Positions 8,244-14,898 are shown, numbered from the stretch's first letter. The stretch: 14,934 nt of DNA from DATDDB01 sp036524005 (GCA_036524005.1 DATDDB010000058.1:1-14934); one strand, 5' to 3'. Translations and numbers: made by a program. The notes: generated by a model not told the origin, from the sequence alone.

Positions 8244-8663
8244 TCAGTAGATCGGCTTGACCACGACCAGGATGACGATGGCCATCATCAACAGGATAGG
8301 GATTTCGTTGAACCAGCGGAACCATACATGGCTGCGCTTGTTGAGGCCCAGGCGGAATATTTTGAGCAGCCTGCCGCAATACAGGTGATAAGCGACCAGC
8401 AGCAGCACCAGGGAAAGCTTGATCATCAGCCACATGCCGGTGAATCCGAAGCGCAGCCACAGCCAGGTGCCCAAGGCCAGCGCCAGCACGGCGAGCGGCG
8501 TCATGAAGCGGAAGAGTTTTTGCGCCATCAGCAGCAAACGGTCACGTTCGGCCTCCTGTTTGGCCATGGCCAGATTGACGAATATGCGCGGCAGGTAGAA
8601 CAGGCCGGCAAACCAGCTGATGACGAAGATGATGTGAAATGCCTTAATCCAGTACATGATCAT
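8244..8663 (-). CDS. hemJ: HemJ-type protoporphyrinogen IX oxidase (UPF0093, TIGR00701)
   Basis: Inner-membrane enzyme that oxidises protoporphyrinogen IX to protoporphyrin IX in haem synthesis, replacing HemG/HemY in many Proteobacteria. Seen: 139 residues, the usual length, with about four membrane helices (3-22, 53-71, 77-96, 121-136). The signature WIKAFHIIFVISWFAGLFYL (5-24) with PRIFVN after it contains the conserved His 10 and Arg 26; WLMIKLSLVLLLVAYH (78-93) carries the conserved Lys 82 and His 93; NEIPILLM (119-126) is the last-helix motif. The first ATG is taken because GAGGAG lies 9 bases upstream; an ATG two codons later is also possible. It is followed one base later by the rRNA methyltransferase gene and starts 62 bp after the end of the nodJ-like gene. 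Confidence 0.9.
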   Translation of the reverse strand: MIMYWIKAFHIIFVISWFAGLFYLPRIFVNLAMAKQEAERDRLLLMAQKLFRFMTPLAVLALALGTWLWLRFGFTGMWLMIKLSLVLLLVAYHLYCGRLLKIFRLGLNKRSHVWFRWFNEIPILLMMAIVILVVVKPIY

Positions 8664-8725
8664 ATGATGGTGCTCCTCGGTTTTCCCCGCTCTTCACTGC
8701 GGATTGCGAGCGGCGCATAGGGTTA

Positions 8726-9511
8726 TTATTTGGACAGCCGTCTCCGGAACAATACCAGCGAAACATATAGCCCTGCCAGCATATAGCCCAATAGCGCCGC
8801 GATGTGCAGCAGTGTGCCGGGCGGAAATTCGCCCACCATCAGGGGGCGGGCGATCTCCACGGCGTGCGTCAGCGGCAATATGGATGAGACGCCTTGCCAG
8901 AAGGCCGGCAGTTGCGAAGCGGGAAAAAATACGCCGGACAACAGCATCATGGGCGTGATCACCAGGGTGAAGTAATACATGAAAAAATCATAGGCGGGCG
9001 CCAGCGCGGTCATGATCAGCCCCAGCGCGGCGAAGCACAGCCCGACCAGCAGCGAAAGCGGGATCAGCCACAGCGTCATCCAGGAGTGGGACAGGCCCAG
9101 CAGATAAATGACCGCCAGCACGGCGACACCGGAAAGCATGGCCTTGCTGGCCGCCCACAGGATTTCGGCCAGCACGATGTCGTCCAGCGTGACCGGGGTG
9201 TTCATGATGGCTTCCCAGGTGCGCTGGTCGTGCATGCGCGCAAAGCCGGAATACAGCGCCTCGAAGCTGGCGCTGTTCATTGTGCTGTAGCACACCGTGC
9301 CTGCGGCCAGGAAAACCAGGTAGGAGGTCCCGCCCATTTCCGGCAGCAGGCTGCCCAGGCCGTAACCCAGTCCCAGCAGGTAGATCATGGGGTCGGCGAT
9401 GTGGCCGATGATGGAAGTGGCCGCGACTTTTTTCCACACCAGCAAATGGCGCCGCCAGATGGGGAGGAACCGGGCGCTCGGGCGCGGCAGGGCATAATGA
9501 TGCGCGCTCAT
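8726..9511 (-). CDS. nodJ: NodJ-family ABC-2 transporter permease
   Basis: Membrane half of an ABC exporter whose ATPase is the NodI-like protein two genes upstream. In rhizobia NodIJ exports lipochitin oligosaccharides; in free-living Betaproteobacteria the substrate of the family is not established, and an acylated glycan or lipid is inferred. Seen: 261 residues, about six hydrophobic segments, a basic N-terminus, PMIYLLGLGYGLG (41-53), YSTMNSASFEALYSGFARM (75-93) and the ABC-2 signature SGVFFPASQLPAFWQ (192-206) followed by LPLTHAVEIARPL (212-224). The start ATG overlaps the stop of the thioesterase gene as ATGA. The nod name is a family label only, since no other nodulation gene is present. 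Confidence 0.88.
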   Translation of the reverse strand: MSAHHYALPRPSARFLPIWRRHLLVWKKVAATSIIGHIADPMIYLLGLGYGLGSLLPEMGGTSYLVFLAAGTVCYSTMNSASFEALYSGFARMHDQRTWEAIMNTPVTLDDIVLAEILWAASKAMLSGVAVLAVIYLLGLSHSWMTLWLIPLSLLVGLCFAALGLIMTALAPAYDFFMYYFTLVITPMMLLSGVFFPASQLPAFWQGVSSILPLTHAVEIARPLMVGEFPPGTLLHIAALLGYMLAGLYVSLVLFRRRLSK

Positions 9512-9987
9512 GGTTTATTCCGTGCCTTATTGTCTTCGTTCACGGCGGCGAGCACTGCTTCAGGGCTGACCACGCCCACCCCGCGCGCATACATACAGCC
9601 TTTCGAGGTTCCTTCGGCGGCCACGCGGTCGCCCACGACGAAGGTGTGGTTCATGTAGAAATATTTTTCATCCCAATGGGTCAATTCAAGCAGCAGGTCG
9701 AAGCGTTCGAACAGCCCCAGCGGTTTTTTGTAGGTCATGGTGTGATTGGCGATGAGCGGCATCCACTTGCGCTTGAGGATGGATTTCATCAGGCCGGTGC
9801 GGATGAACATGTCGATGCGGCTCAGGTCGCACAGGGTCAGGTAGCGGCCGTTGTTCATGTGGAAATTGATGTCCAGGTCGTTGGGCAGCACGCGCAGGGT
9901 GAGGCGGCTTTGCACCTTTACGATGTTCAGCCGTTCGCGGAACAGGGAGCGGATGGAATAATAGATCATGCGGAATATCAGGTTCAT
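9508..9987 (-). CDS. Hot-dog fold acyl-CoA thioesterase (4HBT_2 / THEM6-like)
   Basis: Predicted to hydrolyse an acyl-thioester. Seen: 159 residues. The N-terminus, MNLIFRMIYYSIRSLF, is hydrophobic and could associate with the membrane. The active-site pattern DLDINFHMNNGRYLTLCD (37-54) carries the Asp, His and Asn residues typical of 4-hydroxybenzoyl-CoA thioesterase-like proteins, and YKKPLGLFERFDLLLELT (86-103) is typical of this subgroup. Notably it lies between the ATPase and permease genes of one ABC exporter, overlapping both by four bases (ATGA), which implies coupled translation and a shared pathway, for example supplying or trimming the acyl part of the exported substrate. The substrate itself is unknown. 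Confidence 0.8.
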   Translation of the reverse strand: MNLIFRMIYYSIRSLFRERLNIVKVQSRLTLRVLPNDLDINFHMNNGRYLTLCDLSRIDMFIRTGLMKSILKRKWMPLIANHTMTYKKPLGLFERFDLLLELTHWDEKYFYMNHTFVVGDRVAAEGTSKGCMYARGVGVVSPEAVLAAVNEDNKARNKP

Positions 9988-10898
9988 TCGCGCATCTCCC
10001 TGCCGGTCAGTTTCAGGAACACGTCTTCCAGGTTGGCCGGGCGGTGCAGGTAGCGCAAGTCGTTTTGCGCCTGCAAGTTCGCCAGCAAGGGCTGCGCGTT
10101 GCGCACATAACAGAATGCGGTTTCGCCGCTGACTTCAAAGCGATCCGCAAAGTGCGCGGCGTGCTCCTCCACCCAGGCTTGCACCCGCTCGCCATATACT
10201 TCCACTACCTGGGGTTCGATGTGCCTGGCTATCATTTCGCGCGGGGTGTCTTCCGCCACCATGCGGCCCTGGTCGAGTATGGCGAGGCGGTGGCACAGGC
10301 GCTCGGCTTCGTCCATGAAATGCGTGGTGAGCAGCAGGGTCTTGCCCTGCACGGTGAGCTCGCGCAAGCGCTGCCAGATCAGGTGGCGTGCCTGAGGGTC
10401 CAGGCCGGTGGTCGGTTCATCGAGGAAGATGATGTCGGGGTCGTTCACCAGCGCGCGCGCCAGGGTTAGGCGGCGCTTCATGCCGCCGGATAGCGTGGGA
10501 ATTTTTGCGTCGCGTTTGTGCGCCAGGTTGGCGAATTCCAGCAGTGCGGGAATCCTTGCCTCGATTTCTGTATCCGGCATGCCGAAATAGCGGCCATACA
10601 CCACCAGGTTTTCTGCCACGGTGAAGTCAGGGTCGAGGTTGTCCGCCTGCGGCACCACGCCCACGCTCAGCCGCGCCTCGCGTGCGTGTCTGGGCACGGC
10701 ATGGCCAAGCAGGCTGAGTTCGCCGCCATCCGGATCGATCAGCCCGAGCATCAGGCGCAGGGTAGTGGTCTTGCCCGCGCCGTTGGGGCCGAGCATGCCG
10801 TAACACTCGCCCTTGTTGATGGTGATGTTCAAGCCGTCGACCACTGCCTGCCCGGCATAGGATTTGCGCAGGTTGCGCACGGAAAGGACGGCGGTCAT
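9984..10898 (-). CDS. nodI: NodI-family ABC transporter ATP-binding protein
   Basis: Cytoplasmic ATPase that powers the NodJ-like permease. Seen: 304 residues. Walker A GPNGAGKT (37-44), Q-loop Gln 84 in VGVVPQADNLDPDFTV (79-94), which with YGRYFGM (101-107) is diagnostic of the NodI subfamily, ABC signature LSGGMKRRL (136-144), Walker B DIIFLDEPTTGLDP (155-168) and switch His 193 in TTHFMDEAERL. The C-terminal 80 residues form the extra domain found in this exporter family. The open frame continues 39 codons upstream, but the ATG at 10898 overlaps the hydrolase stop as ATGA and begins MTAVLSVRNLRKSY, where homology starts, so it is chosen. It belongs to the five-gene overlapping operon. Confidence 0.92.
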   Translation of the reverse strand: MTAVLSVRNLRKSYAGQAVVDGLNITINKGECYGMLGPNGAGKTTTLRLMLGLIDPDGGELSLLGHAVPRHAREARLSVGVVPQADNLDPDFTVAENLVVYGRYFGMPDTEIEARIPALLEFANLAHKRDAKIPTLSGGMKRRLTLARALVNDPDIIFLDEPTTGLDPQARHLIWQRLRELTVQGKTLLLTTHFMDEAERLCHRLAILDQGRMVAEDTPREMIARHIEPQVVEVYGERVQAWVEEHAAHFADRFEVSGETAFCYVRNAQPLLANLQAQNDLRYLHRPANLEDVFLKLTGREMRE

Positions 10899-11509
10899 AA
10901 CGGCTTTCCGAGGAAGTCCTTGAGCACCAGTTGCTTGATCAGGTGCAGGCGGCCATGAAAGAAATGTTCCGTTCCGGGCACTACCACGATGGGCAGATGC
11001 TGAGCGCGCGCCCACAGCAGCGCATCCTCCAGCGGAATGACTTCGTCCTGTTCCCCGTGGATCATCAGGGTGTCCTGGGGCACCTGAGGCATGGCGAATC
11101 TGCCCACTGCGGGAGCGATCAGCACCAGCCGCTGCGGGTGCAGGTGTTGCGCGGCGCGCGCCTGGACATAGCCGCCAAAGGAAAACCCGGCCAGCACCAG
11201 CGGCAGGTCGCCGTATTCCTGTTTTGCATGGTGCACCACCGCCCGTACATCCTCCACCTCCCCATTGCCTTCGTCAAACTGGCCGGCGCTGTTGCCGGTG
11301 CCGCGAAAGTTGAAGCGCAGCGCGGCAAATCCCAGCTCTGCAAAGGTCTTGGACAGGGTGGTCACCACCTTGTTTTCCATGGTTCCGCCCATGGTGGGCA
11401 GGGGATGTGCCACCACGGCGATGGCGCGCGGGGCCTCGTCGGGCAGATGGGCAATGCCTTCGAGATTCCCGGCCTGGCCCGCGACAGTGAATTTCTGCAA
11501 AGCTGACAT
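10895..11509 (-). CDS. Alpha/beta hydrolase (COG2945-like)
   Basis: Small serine hydrolase of unknown substrate, probably cytoplasmic. Seen: 204 residues. HPLPTMGGTMENKVV (35-49) followed by RFNFRGTGNSAG (65-76) is the typical COG2945 N-terminus, with the oxyanion region at HPLP. The nucleophile elbow GFSFGG has Ser 110, the acid is Asp 155 in IHGEQDEVIP, and the base is His 182 in GTEHFFHGRL. The start ATG shares one base with the ferredoxin stop (TGATG), and its own stop overlaps nodI (ATGA). The catalytic triad appears complete. Whether it acts with the exporter or is only a transcriptional neighbour cannot be told from sequence. Confidence 0.88.
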   Translation of the reverse strand: MSALQKFTVAGQAGNLEGIAHLPDEAPRAIAVVAHPLPTMGGTMENKVVTTLSKTFAELGFAALRFNFRGTGNSAGQFDEGNGEVEDVRAVVHHAKQEYGDLPLVLAGFSFGGYVQARAAQHLHPQRLVLIAPAVGRFAMPQVPQDTLMIHGEQDEVIPLEDALLWARAQHLPIVVVPGTEHFFHGRLHLIKQLVLKDFLGKPL

Positions 11510-11820
11510 CAGATCTTCAGCCGCTCCACGATGCGGCCGTTTTGCAGGTGTTCGATGATGATCTCATCCAGGTCGCTCTCGTCGACATAGGTGTACCACA
11601 CCCCTTCCGGGTAAACCACAAGCACCGGGCCATCGTCGCAGCGGTCCATGCAGCCGGCGCTGTTGATGCGGATGCGGTTGGCCTCAGTGGATATGCCCAG
11701 CGCCTTGACCTTGTCCTTGACGTAGTCGCGCATTTTCTGCGCGCCGAAATTGTTGCAGCAGCCTTCGCCGGGCGCGCGCTGGTTGGTGCAGAAAAAAACA
11801 TGTTTGTCGAAATAGCTCAT
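11509..11820 (-). CDS. Thioredoxin-like [2Fe-2S] ferredoxin
   Basis: Small electron carrier of the Shethna-type [2Fe-2S] family with a thioredoxin-like fold. Seen: 103 residues. The cluster ligands are probably Cys 11 (FFCTNQR), Cys 21 or 22 (GEGCCNNFG), Cys 57 and Cys 61 (SAGCMDRCDDGP), matching the spacing of this family; VVYPEGVWYTYV (68-79) is also typical. The ATG at 11820 is chosen, giving MSYFDKHVFF as in homologues; a TTG nine codons earlier would only add a non-conserved extension. It heads the run of overlapping genes leading to nodJ and shares one base with the hydrolase start. The electron partner is not evident. Confidence 0.9.
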   Translation of the reverse strand: MSYFDKHVFFCTNQRAPGEGCCNNFGAQKMRDYVKDKVKALGISTEANRIRINSAGCMDRCDDGPVLVVYPEGVWYTYVDESDLDEIIIEHLQNGRIVERLKI

Positions 11821-11865
11821 GATCCTGTCGTTCCCTGACTGGCGCAAATGGCCGGGATGTGCGGA

Positions 11866-11871
11866 ATTATA
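11866..11871 (-). promoter_or_regulatory. Possible -10 box upstream of the ferredoxin operon
   Basis: TATAAT on the minus strand lies 45 bases before the ferredoxin ATG and overlaps the stop of the VanZ gene. No good -35 box is found at 16-18 bases, so this is only a candidate; the operon may instead be read through from VanZ. Confidence 0.25.
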
Positions 11872-12949
11872 CAGCGGCGGCTGGTTGCTTTCGCGAGTGC
11901 CACAAATAGCCCAGCATCAGAAGCGGGAACAGCAGCAGGATGTTATGCGACAAGCCGTTGTACGTCAGCAGGTGCCCCTCTTTCCAATGATAGAGGGGCA
12001 AGGTGCTTGCAGGCGCGCCGCTGTCGAGCACCCAGACTCCTATGACCAGGTAGGCGAAGGCGGAAAGGGCGGCGCACCAGGATACCAGCCGTTCCGGCAG
12101 CCTGGCGGCAAGGGCGAGTACGATCAATCCCGCAATGATGCCCAGCATCGCCTCGCTGTTCAGCCACAGCAAAAGCGCCCATGATTTCAACAGCAGGACG
12201 GCGGCAATGAATTTTCCTGCTGCAACCGTGCTGATTACCAGCATCAGCGCAATCATTGAATGGCGCCGGTTCTGCATCAGGGTGATCAGCAAGCAGCCCA
12301 GCATCAGCAGGTTGAGTGCGACCGCGAAGCTGGCTGGCCAGTTGAAAGGCGCAGCTGGAAAAGGCGGGAAAGGGTATTTGGCGGTTTCGCCAATGAAAAT
12401 GTTGCCCAGCATGGGAAGCGAGGGGTTGATCTGGGCAAACATCCACAATATGAATAGTGCAAGGCCAAAATCGACAGCATTGCCCCTGCGCAACAGGTGT
12501 TGCCGACCCCGGGCCAGTCTGGCAAACCATGTGCTGGGGGCGATCATCATCGCCAGCATTGCACCCAGCAGGGTACCGCTGCTGTTGGTCAGCAGGTCAA
12601 GATTGGAGCTGGTGCGCATCGGCAGGTACATTTGCACGAATTCCATGCTTGCCGACAGCAGGGTGCCGCCCAGCGTGGACAGCAGCACGCCCCGGCCTGC
12701 GCCATAACGTGTGCGCAGAGATAGCGCGAGCAGCAGGCCGAGCGGAATATAGGCCAGCAGGTTGGCGATTGCGTCCAGCGGTGTATAGGTCTGGCCCAGG
12801 GGAGCGGACAGCACATCGAATACCCCCAAACCCTGTTCACGCCAACCCGAGAAAGGCGAAAGACTGGCATAAACGATGAGCAGGGTATATCCTGCGATGA
12901 GGTAGCGTCCCAGCCGCCTAAATGGCGATGTGTCCTGGAGGGGATTCAT
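11867..12949 (-). CDS. VanZ family integral membrane protein
   Basis: Polytopic membrane protein. The VanZ family is named after a teicoplanin-resistance gene, but the function of most members is unknown. Seen: 360 residues. The VanZ domain occupies roughly the first 135 residues: YASLSPFSGWR (27-37), LDAIANLLAYIPLGLLLA (58-75), SASMEFVQMYLPMRTSSNLD (99-118) and the following TNSSGTLLGA (121-130) are its conserved pieces. The remaining 220 residues hold about six further hydrophobic helices not explained by VanZ and ending in a short basic tail. It is divergent from the hemerythrin gene and upstream of the ferredoxin operon with a 46-base gap, so co-transcription is possible. No resistance phenotype should be assumed. 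Confidence 0.85.
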   Translation of the reverse strand: MNPLQDTSPFRRLGRYLIAGYTLLIVYASLSPFSGWREQGLGVFDVLSAPLGQTYTPLDAIANLLAYIPLGLLLALSLRTRYGAGRGVLLSTLGGTLLSASMEFVQMYLPMRTSSNLDLLTNSSGTLLGAMLAMMIAPSTWFARLARGRQHLLRRGNAVDFGLALFILWMFAQINPSLPMLGNIFIGETAKYPFPPFPAAPFNWPASFAVALNLLMLGCLLITLMQNRRHSMIALMLVISTVAAGKFIAAVLLLKSWALLLWLNSEAMLGIIAGLIVLALAARLPERLVSWCAALSAFAYLVIGVWVLDSGAPASTLPLYHWKEGHLLTYNGLSHNILLLFPLLMLGYLWHSRKQPAAAV

Positions 12950-12990
12950 CGCTCGAAATTCCGCAAAGGCGACTTGGCTAAGTTCATGGA

Positions 12991-13019
12991 TTGACGGCCT
13001 GGTGTGGTCAAATTACAAT
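12991..13019 (+). promoter_or_regulatory. Sigma70-type promoter of the hemerythrin gene
   Basis: TTGACG (12991-12996) and TACAAT (13014-13019) are each one base from consensus and are separated by the ideal 17 bases, ending 55 bases before the hemerythrin ATG. Confidence 0.6.
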
Positions 13020-13074
13020 TTCAGCATTATAAGTGGGGAAATTCGCGGTCTGTATTCTTCAGGAAGGGGGGATT

Positions 13075-13530
13075 ATGGCATACATGCAGTGGACGGAGGA
13101 CCTTGAGACTGGCATCCAGGTCATTGATGACCAGCACAAGCGCATCATCGGCTATATCAACGAACTGCACCATGCCAGCGAAACTGGCAGTGCGGCTGAA
13201 GTGAAGGAGGTGCTCGAAGGGCTGCTTGATTACACCGTCACCCATTTCCAGTTCGAGGAAGAATTGCAGGCCAAGGCGGGTTATCCTTTCCTCAAGGCAC
13301 ACCAGAGGGTGCACGAGATCTTCATGAAAAGGATCGCCACCTTTCGTGAACGCGCTAATAAGGGGGAAAATATCATCCCCGAACTGCTCTCCATGCTGAA
13401 AGTCTGGCTTTCCAGCCACATCAAGGGGGATGACCGCGATTACGTGGAGTCGGTCAAGAAAATCACCGGCAGCGACGAAAAGGAAAATGCCGGGTGGCTG
13501 AGTACCACGCTAAAGAGGTTTTTCGGCTGA
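13075..13530 (+). CDS. Bacteriohemerythrin
   Basis: Oxygen-binding non-haem di-iron protein of the hemerythrin fold, probably for O2 sensing, storage or delivery in a microaerobic life style. Seen: 151 residues. All seven expected iron ligands are present: His 21 (DDQHKRI), His 57 and Glu 61 (THFQFEEE), His 76 and His 80 (HQRVH), His 115 and Asp 120 (HIKGDD). A tail of about 25 residues follows the last ligand and ends WLSTTLKRFFG, which looks amphipathic. The ATG at 13075 has AGGAAGGGGGG just upstream and begins MAYMQWTEDLETGIQVID, as usual. It is single-gene, with its own promoter (12991-13019) and terminator. Confidence 0.95.
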   Translation: MAYMQWTEDLETGIQVIDDQHKRIIGYINELHHASETGSAAEVKEVLEGLLDYTVTHFQFEEELQAKAGYPFLKAHQRVHEIFMKRIATFRERANKGENIIPELLSMLKVWLSSHIKGDDRDYVESVKKITGSDEKENAGWLSTTLKRFFG

Positions 13531-13553
13531 GGTCTGTCCGCAGCAGCGAATGA

Positions 13554-13583
13554 AAAAAGGCTTGCATCTCTGCAAGCCTTTTT
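13554..13583. terminator. Bidirectional terminator between hemerythrin gene and tRNA remnant
   Basis: A perfect 13-bp stem, AAAAAGGCTTGCA (13554-13566) with TGCAAGCCTTTTT (13571-13583), and the tetraloop TCTC. Runs of A on the left and T on the right allow it to stop hemerythrin transcripts rightward and, originally, tRNA-Phe transcripts leftward. Confidence 0.9.
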
Positions 13584-13587
13584 GTAT

Positions 13588-13632
13588 TGGTGGCTCGGGG
13601 CGGAATCGAACCACCGACACAAGGATTTTCAA
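13588..13632 (-). pseudogene. 3' fragment of tRNA-Phe (GAA); likely integration attachment site
   Basis: On the minus strand the sequence reads the anticodon loop TTGAAAA (GAA anticodon, 13626-13632), the 3' anticodon stem TCCTT, variable loop GTGTC, a T arm with stem GGTGG/CCGCC around loop TTCGATT, the acceptor strand CCGAGCC, discriminator A and encoded CCA (13588-13590). The 5' half is missing: the base after the anticodon loop does not continue into AAGGA, and no D arm or GGCTCGG acceptor strand lies nearby. It is therefore not a functional tRNA. A 3' tRNA piece that begins in the anticodon loop is the classic leftover of tyrosine-recombinase integration, with the island to the right. 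Confidence 0.8.
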
Positions 13633-13831
13633 GCCGGGCCAAAAGCCTTCCGCATTAGCCGGTTATCTTCTACCGCCTCTACAAAACGGGAATTTTGACA
13701 CCCTGCAATCCCTTATGAAATAAGGCTCCCATGCGGGATTGTAGAAGCATGTGACGTTGCGCCTCATGGGAGGCCACTTAGGTGCGCCCTTATTCCGCCT
13801 TGGGTGATGGATAGTGTGCTTCGGCACGGGG
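13633..13831. repeat. Non-coding island edge with nested inverted repeats
   Basis: No gene is seen. Inverted repeats are dense: CAATCCC (13706-13712) with GGGATTG (13735-13741); inside it CCTTAT (13711-13716) with ATAAGG (13720-13725); CTCCCATG (13726-13733) with CATGGGAG (13765-13772); and GCCTC/GAGGC at 13761-13774. Some share bases, so alternative hairpins are possible. Such clusters fit recombinase arm sites or a structured RNA, but neither is proven. Confidence 0.5.
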
Positions 13832-13862
13832 ATTGCTATTTGATAGCAATTTGCTACATAAT
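13832..13862 (+). promoter_or_regulatory. Inverted-repeat operator overlapping a candidate promoter of the Panacea operon
   Basis: ATTGCTAT (13832-13839) and ATAGCAAT (13843-13850) form a perfect 8-bp inverted repeat with a 3-base spacer. A possible -35 TTGCTA (13833-13838) lies inside it, and CATAAT (13857-13862) follows after 18 bases as a -10. The layout suggests autorepression by the downstream antitoxin or another regulator; this is inference. Confidence 0.5.
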
Positions 13863-13912
13863 CGCGTCAGTAGCGTGTGCCCAAAGCCCTTTGGAACGAC
13901 GCCGGAGATAAA

Positions 13913-14440
13913 ATGCCAGTTCATGTGAAGCATTTTGATCGAGACAAGGCACTGGAATTAGTTGTTTTCATTGCCAAACATCTTCAGAATGCCACCCTTC
14001 ATAGCATCTCAAAGATGCTATATCTTGCGGACAAATTGCACCTTCAAGAGTACGGACGCCTTATTTGTGGCGATCGCTACATCGCGATGGAGTACGGTCC
14101 CGTGCCGTCTGCCATTTACGACATGATGAAGGTGGCGGACAAGCGGAAATCGATTGACGTCGATTGGGATGAGCTCATTCAGGAATCGCTCGGCGTTATT
14201 CATGGCCGTGACGTATTTGCAAAACGCGACTGCAACCTGAATTTGGTTGCCGAATCCGAACTCGAATGCATTCAACAAGCCATTGCAGTTTACGGGGGAA
14301 AGACCTTTGGCGAGTTGGTCGATATTACACATGATGGCGCTTGGAAGTCAGTCGTAGAAAACGAGCCAATTCCGGTTGATGCAATTGTCGCGGTGTTACC
14401 CAATGCCGATGAAGTTGCCGAATACATGCATGCGCGCTGA
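13913..14440 (+). CDS. Panacea domain protein (SocA-like antitoxin, DUF4065)
   Basis: Likely antitoxin of a two-gene toxin-antitoxin pair. The Panacea domain is known from SocA, an adaptor for degradation of toxin SocB, and from PanA antitoxins that neutralise many unrelated toxins. Seen: 175 residues, nearly all Panacea domain, without an added DNA-binding domain. ISKMLYLADKLHLQEYG (32-48) followed by GDRYIAMEYGPVPSAIYDMM (53-72) is the core signature, and TFGELVDITHDGAWK (131-145) the C-terminal one. The ATG at 13913 has GGAG just upstream; a GTG twelve codons earlier is less likely. Its stop shares one base with the next start (TGATG), so translation is coupled. It lies just inside the tRNA-Phe scar, and its codon use is visibly less GC-rich than that of the left-hand genes. 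Confidence 0.85.
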   Translation: MPVHVKHFDRDKALELVVFIAKHLQNATLHSISKMLYLADKLHLQEYGRLICGDRYIAMEYGPVPSAIYDMMKVADKRKSIDVDWDELIQESLGVIHGRDVFAKRDCNLNLVAESELECIQQAIAVYGGKTFGELVDITHDGAWKSVVENEPIPVDAIVAVLPNADEVAEYMHAR

Positions 14441-14898
14441 TGTCCTCTTTTGGCGCGCATCTTCCACCAGAGCTATTACGCCCCCGCATTGAAGCTGCGC
14501 TGAAGCCTGGGTGTATTGTCAGGCTCGAAATGCACTTCAGCCAAAAGACTAAACCCAAGTACCTGGTGCTGGTGGCTGATGATGATCCCGATTATCTGAC
14601 CTTCATTGTAAACACCGACATCAACAAATTCATCCTGGCTCGTCCTGCGCTGTCACAGTGCCAAGTCACAATCGACGCTACCAGCCATCCTTTTCTCGAT
14701 CACGACTCTAACGTGGCGTGTCATGAAGTCGTCCCCCTCAAACGTGAGGATGTTATACGAGCGCTTATGGCCGATCCTTTGGAGGTTAAGGGCGAAATTT
14801 CGGACGATGTTCGCGCGCAAATTCTGGCCGCGGTGAAGCTTGCCAAGACGATAGACACGGAAAAGAAGGGCAAGATCATCGCGGCGCTTGGCGCGTAG
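14440..14898 (+). CDS. Small partner protein of the Panacea antitoxin, candidate toxin
   Basis: Not confidently assigned to a family. Seen: 152 residues. A short N-terminal helix is followed by LKPGCIVRLEMHF (21-33), KPKYLVLVADD (38-48) and the late motif HPFLDHDSNVACHEV (83-97), which recall the beta-barrel of PemK/MazF-like RNase toxins, where a strand with PG is followed by a HDS-type motif; the C-terminal 45 residues are helical and Lys-rich. No signal peptide or membrane segment is present. The start is set by the one-base overlap with the antitoxin stop (TGATG), and the antitoxin-first order is that of PanAT operons. A toxin role is inferred from this context; the PemK-like reading is a guess from motif style. 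Confidence 0.65.
   Translation: MSSFGAHLPPELLRPRIEAALKPGCIVRLEMHFSQKTKPKYLVLVADDDPDYLTFIVNTDINKFILARPALSQCQVTIDATSHPFLDHDSNVACHEVVPLKREDVIRALMADPLEVKGEISDDVRAQILAAVKLAKTIDTEKKGKIIAALGA

Noticed and set aside
8684..8714. Terminator between the nodJ-like gene and hemJ (CCGCTC...GAGCGG)
   Set aside because: The loop is long and no T run follows on the minus strand, so read-through into hemJ remains possible.
10899..11015. N-terminal extension of the NodI-like protein
   Set aside because: It overlaps the hydrolase gene, has no homology, and the ATGA junction at 10895-10898 marks the true start.
13588..13690. A complete tRNA gene at this place
   Set aside because: No D arm, 5' anticodon stem or GGCTCGG acceptor strand is found within reach; only the 3' part is present.
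13832..13850. CRISPR-type repeat
   Set aside because: The palindrome occurs once, without spaced copies; no CRISPR array is seen anywhere in the window.
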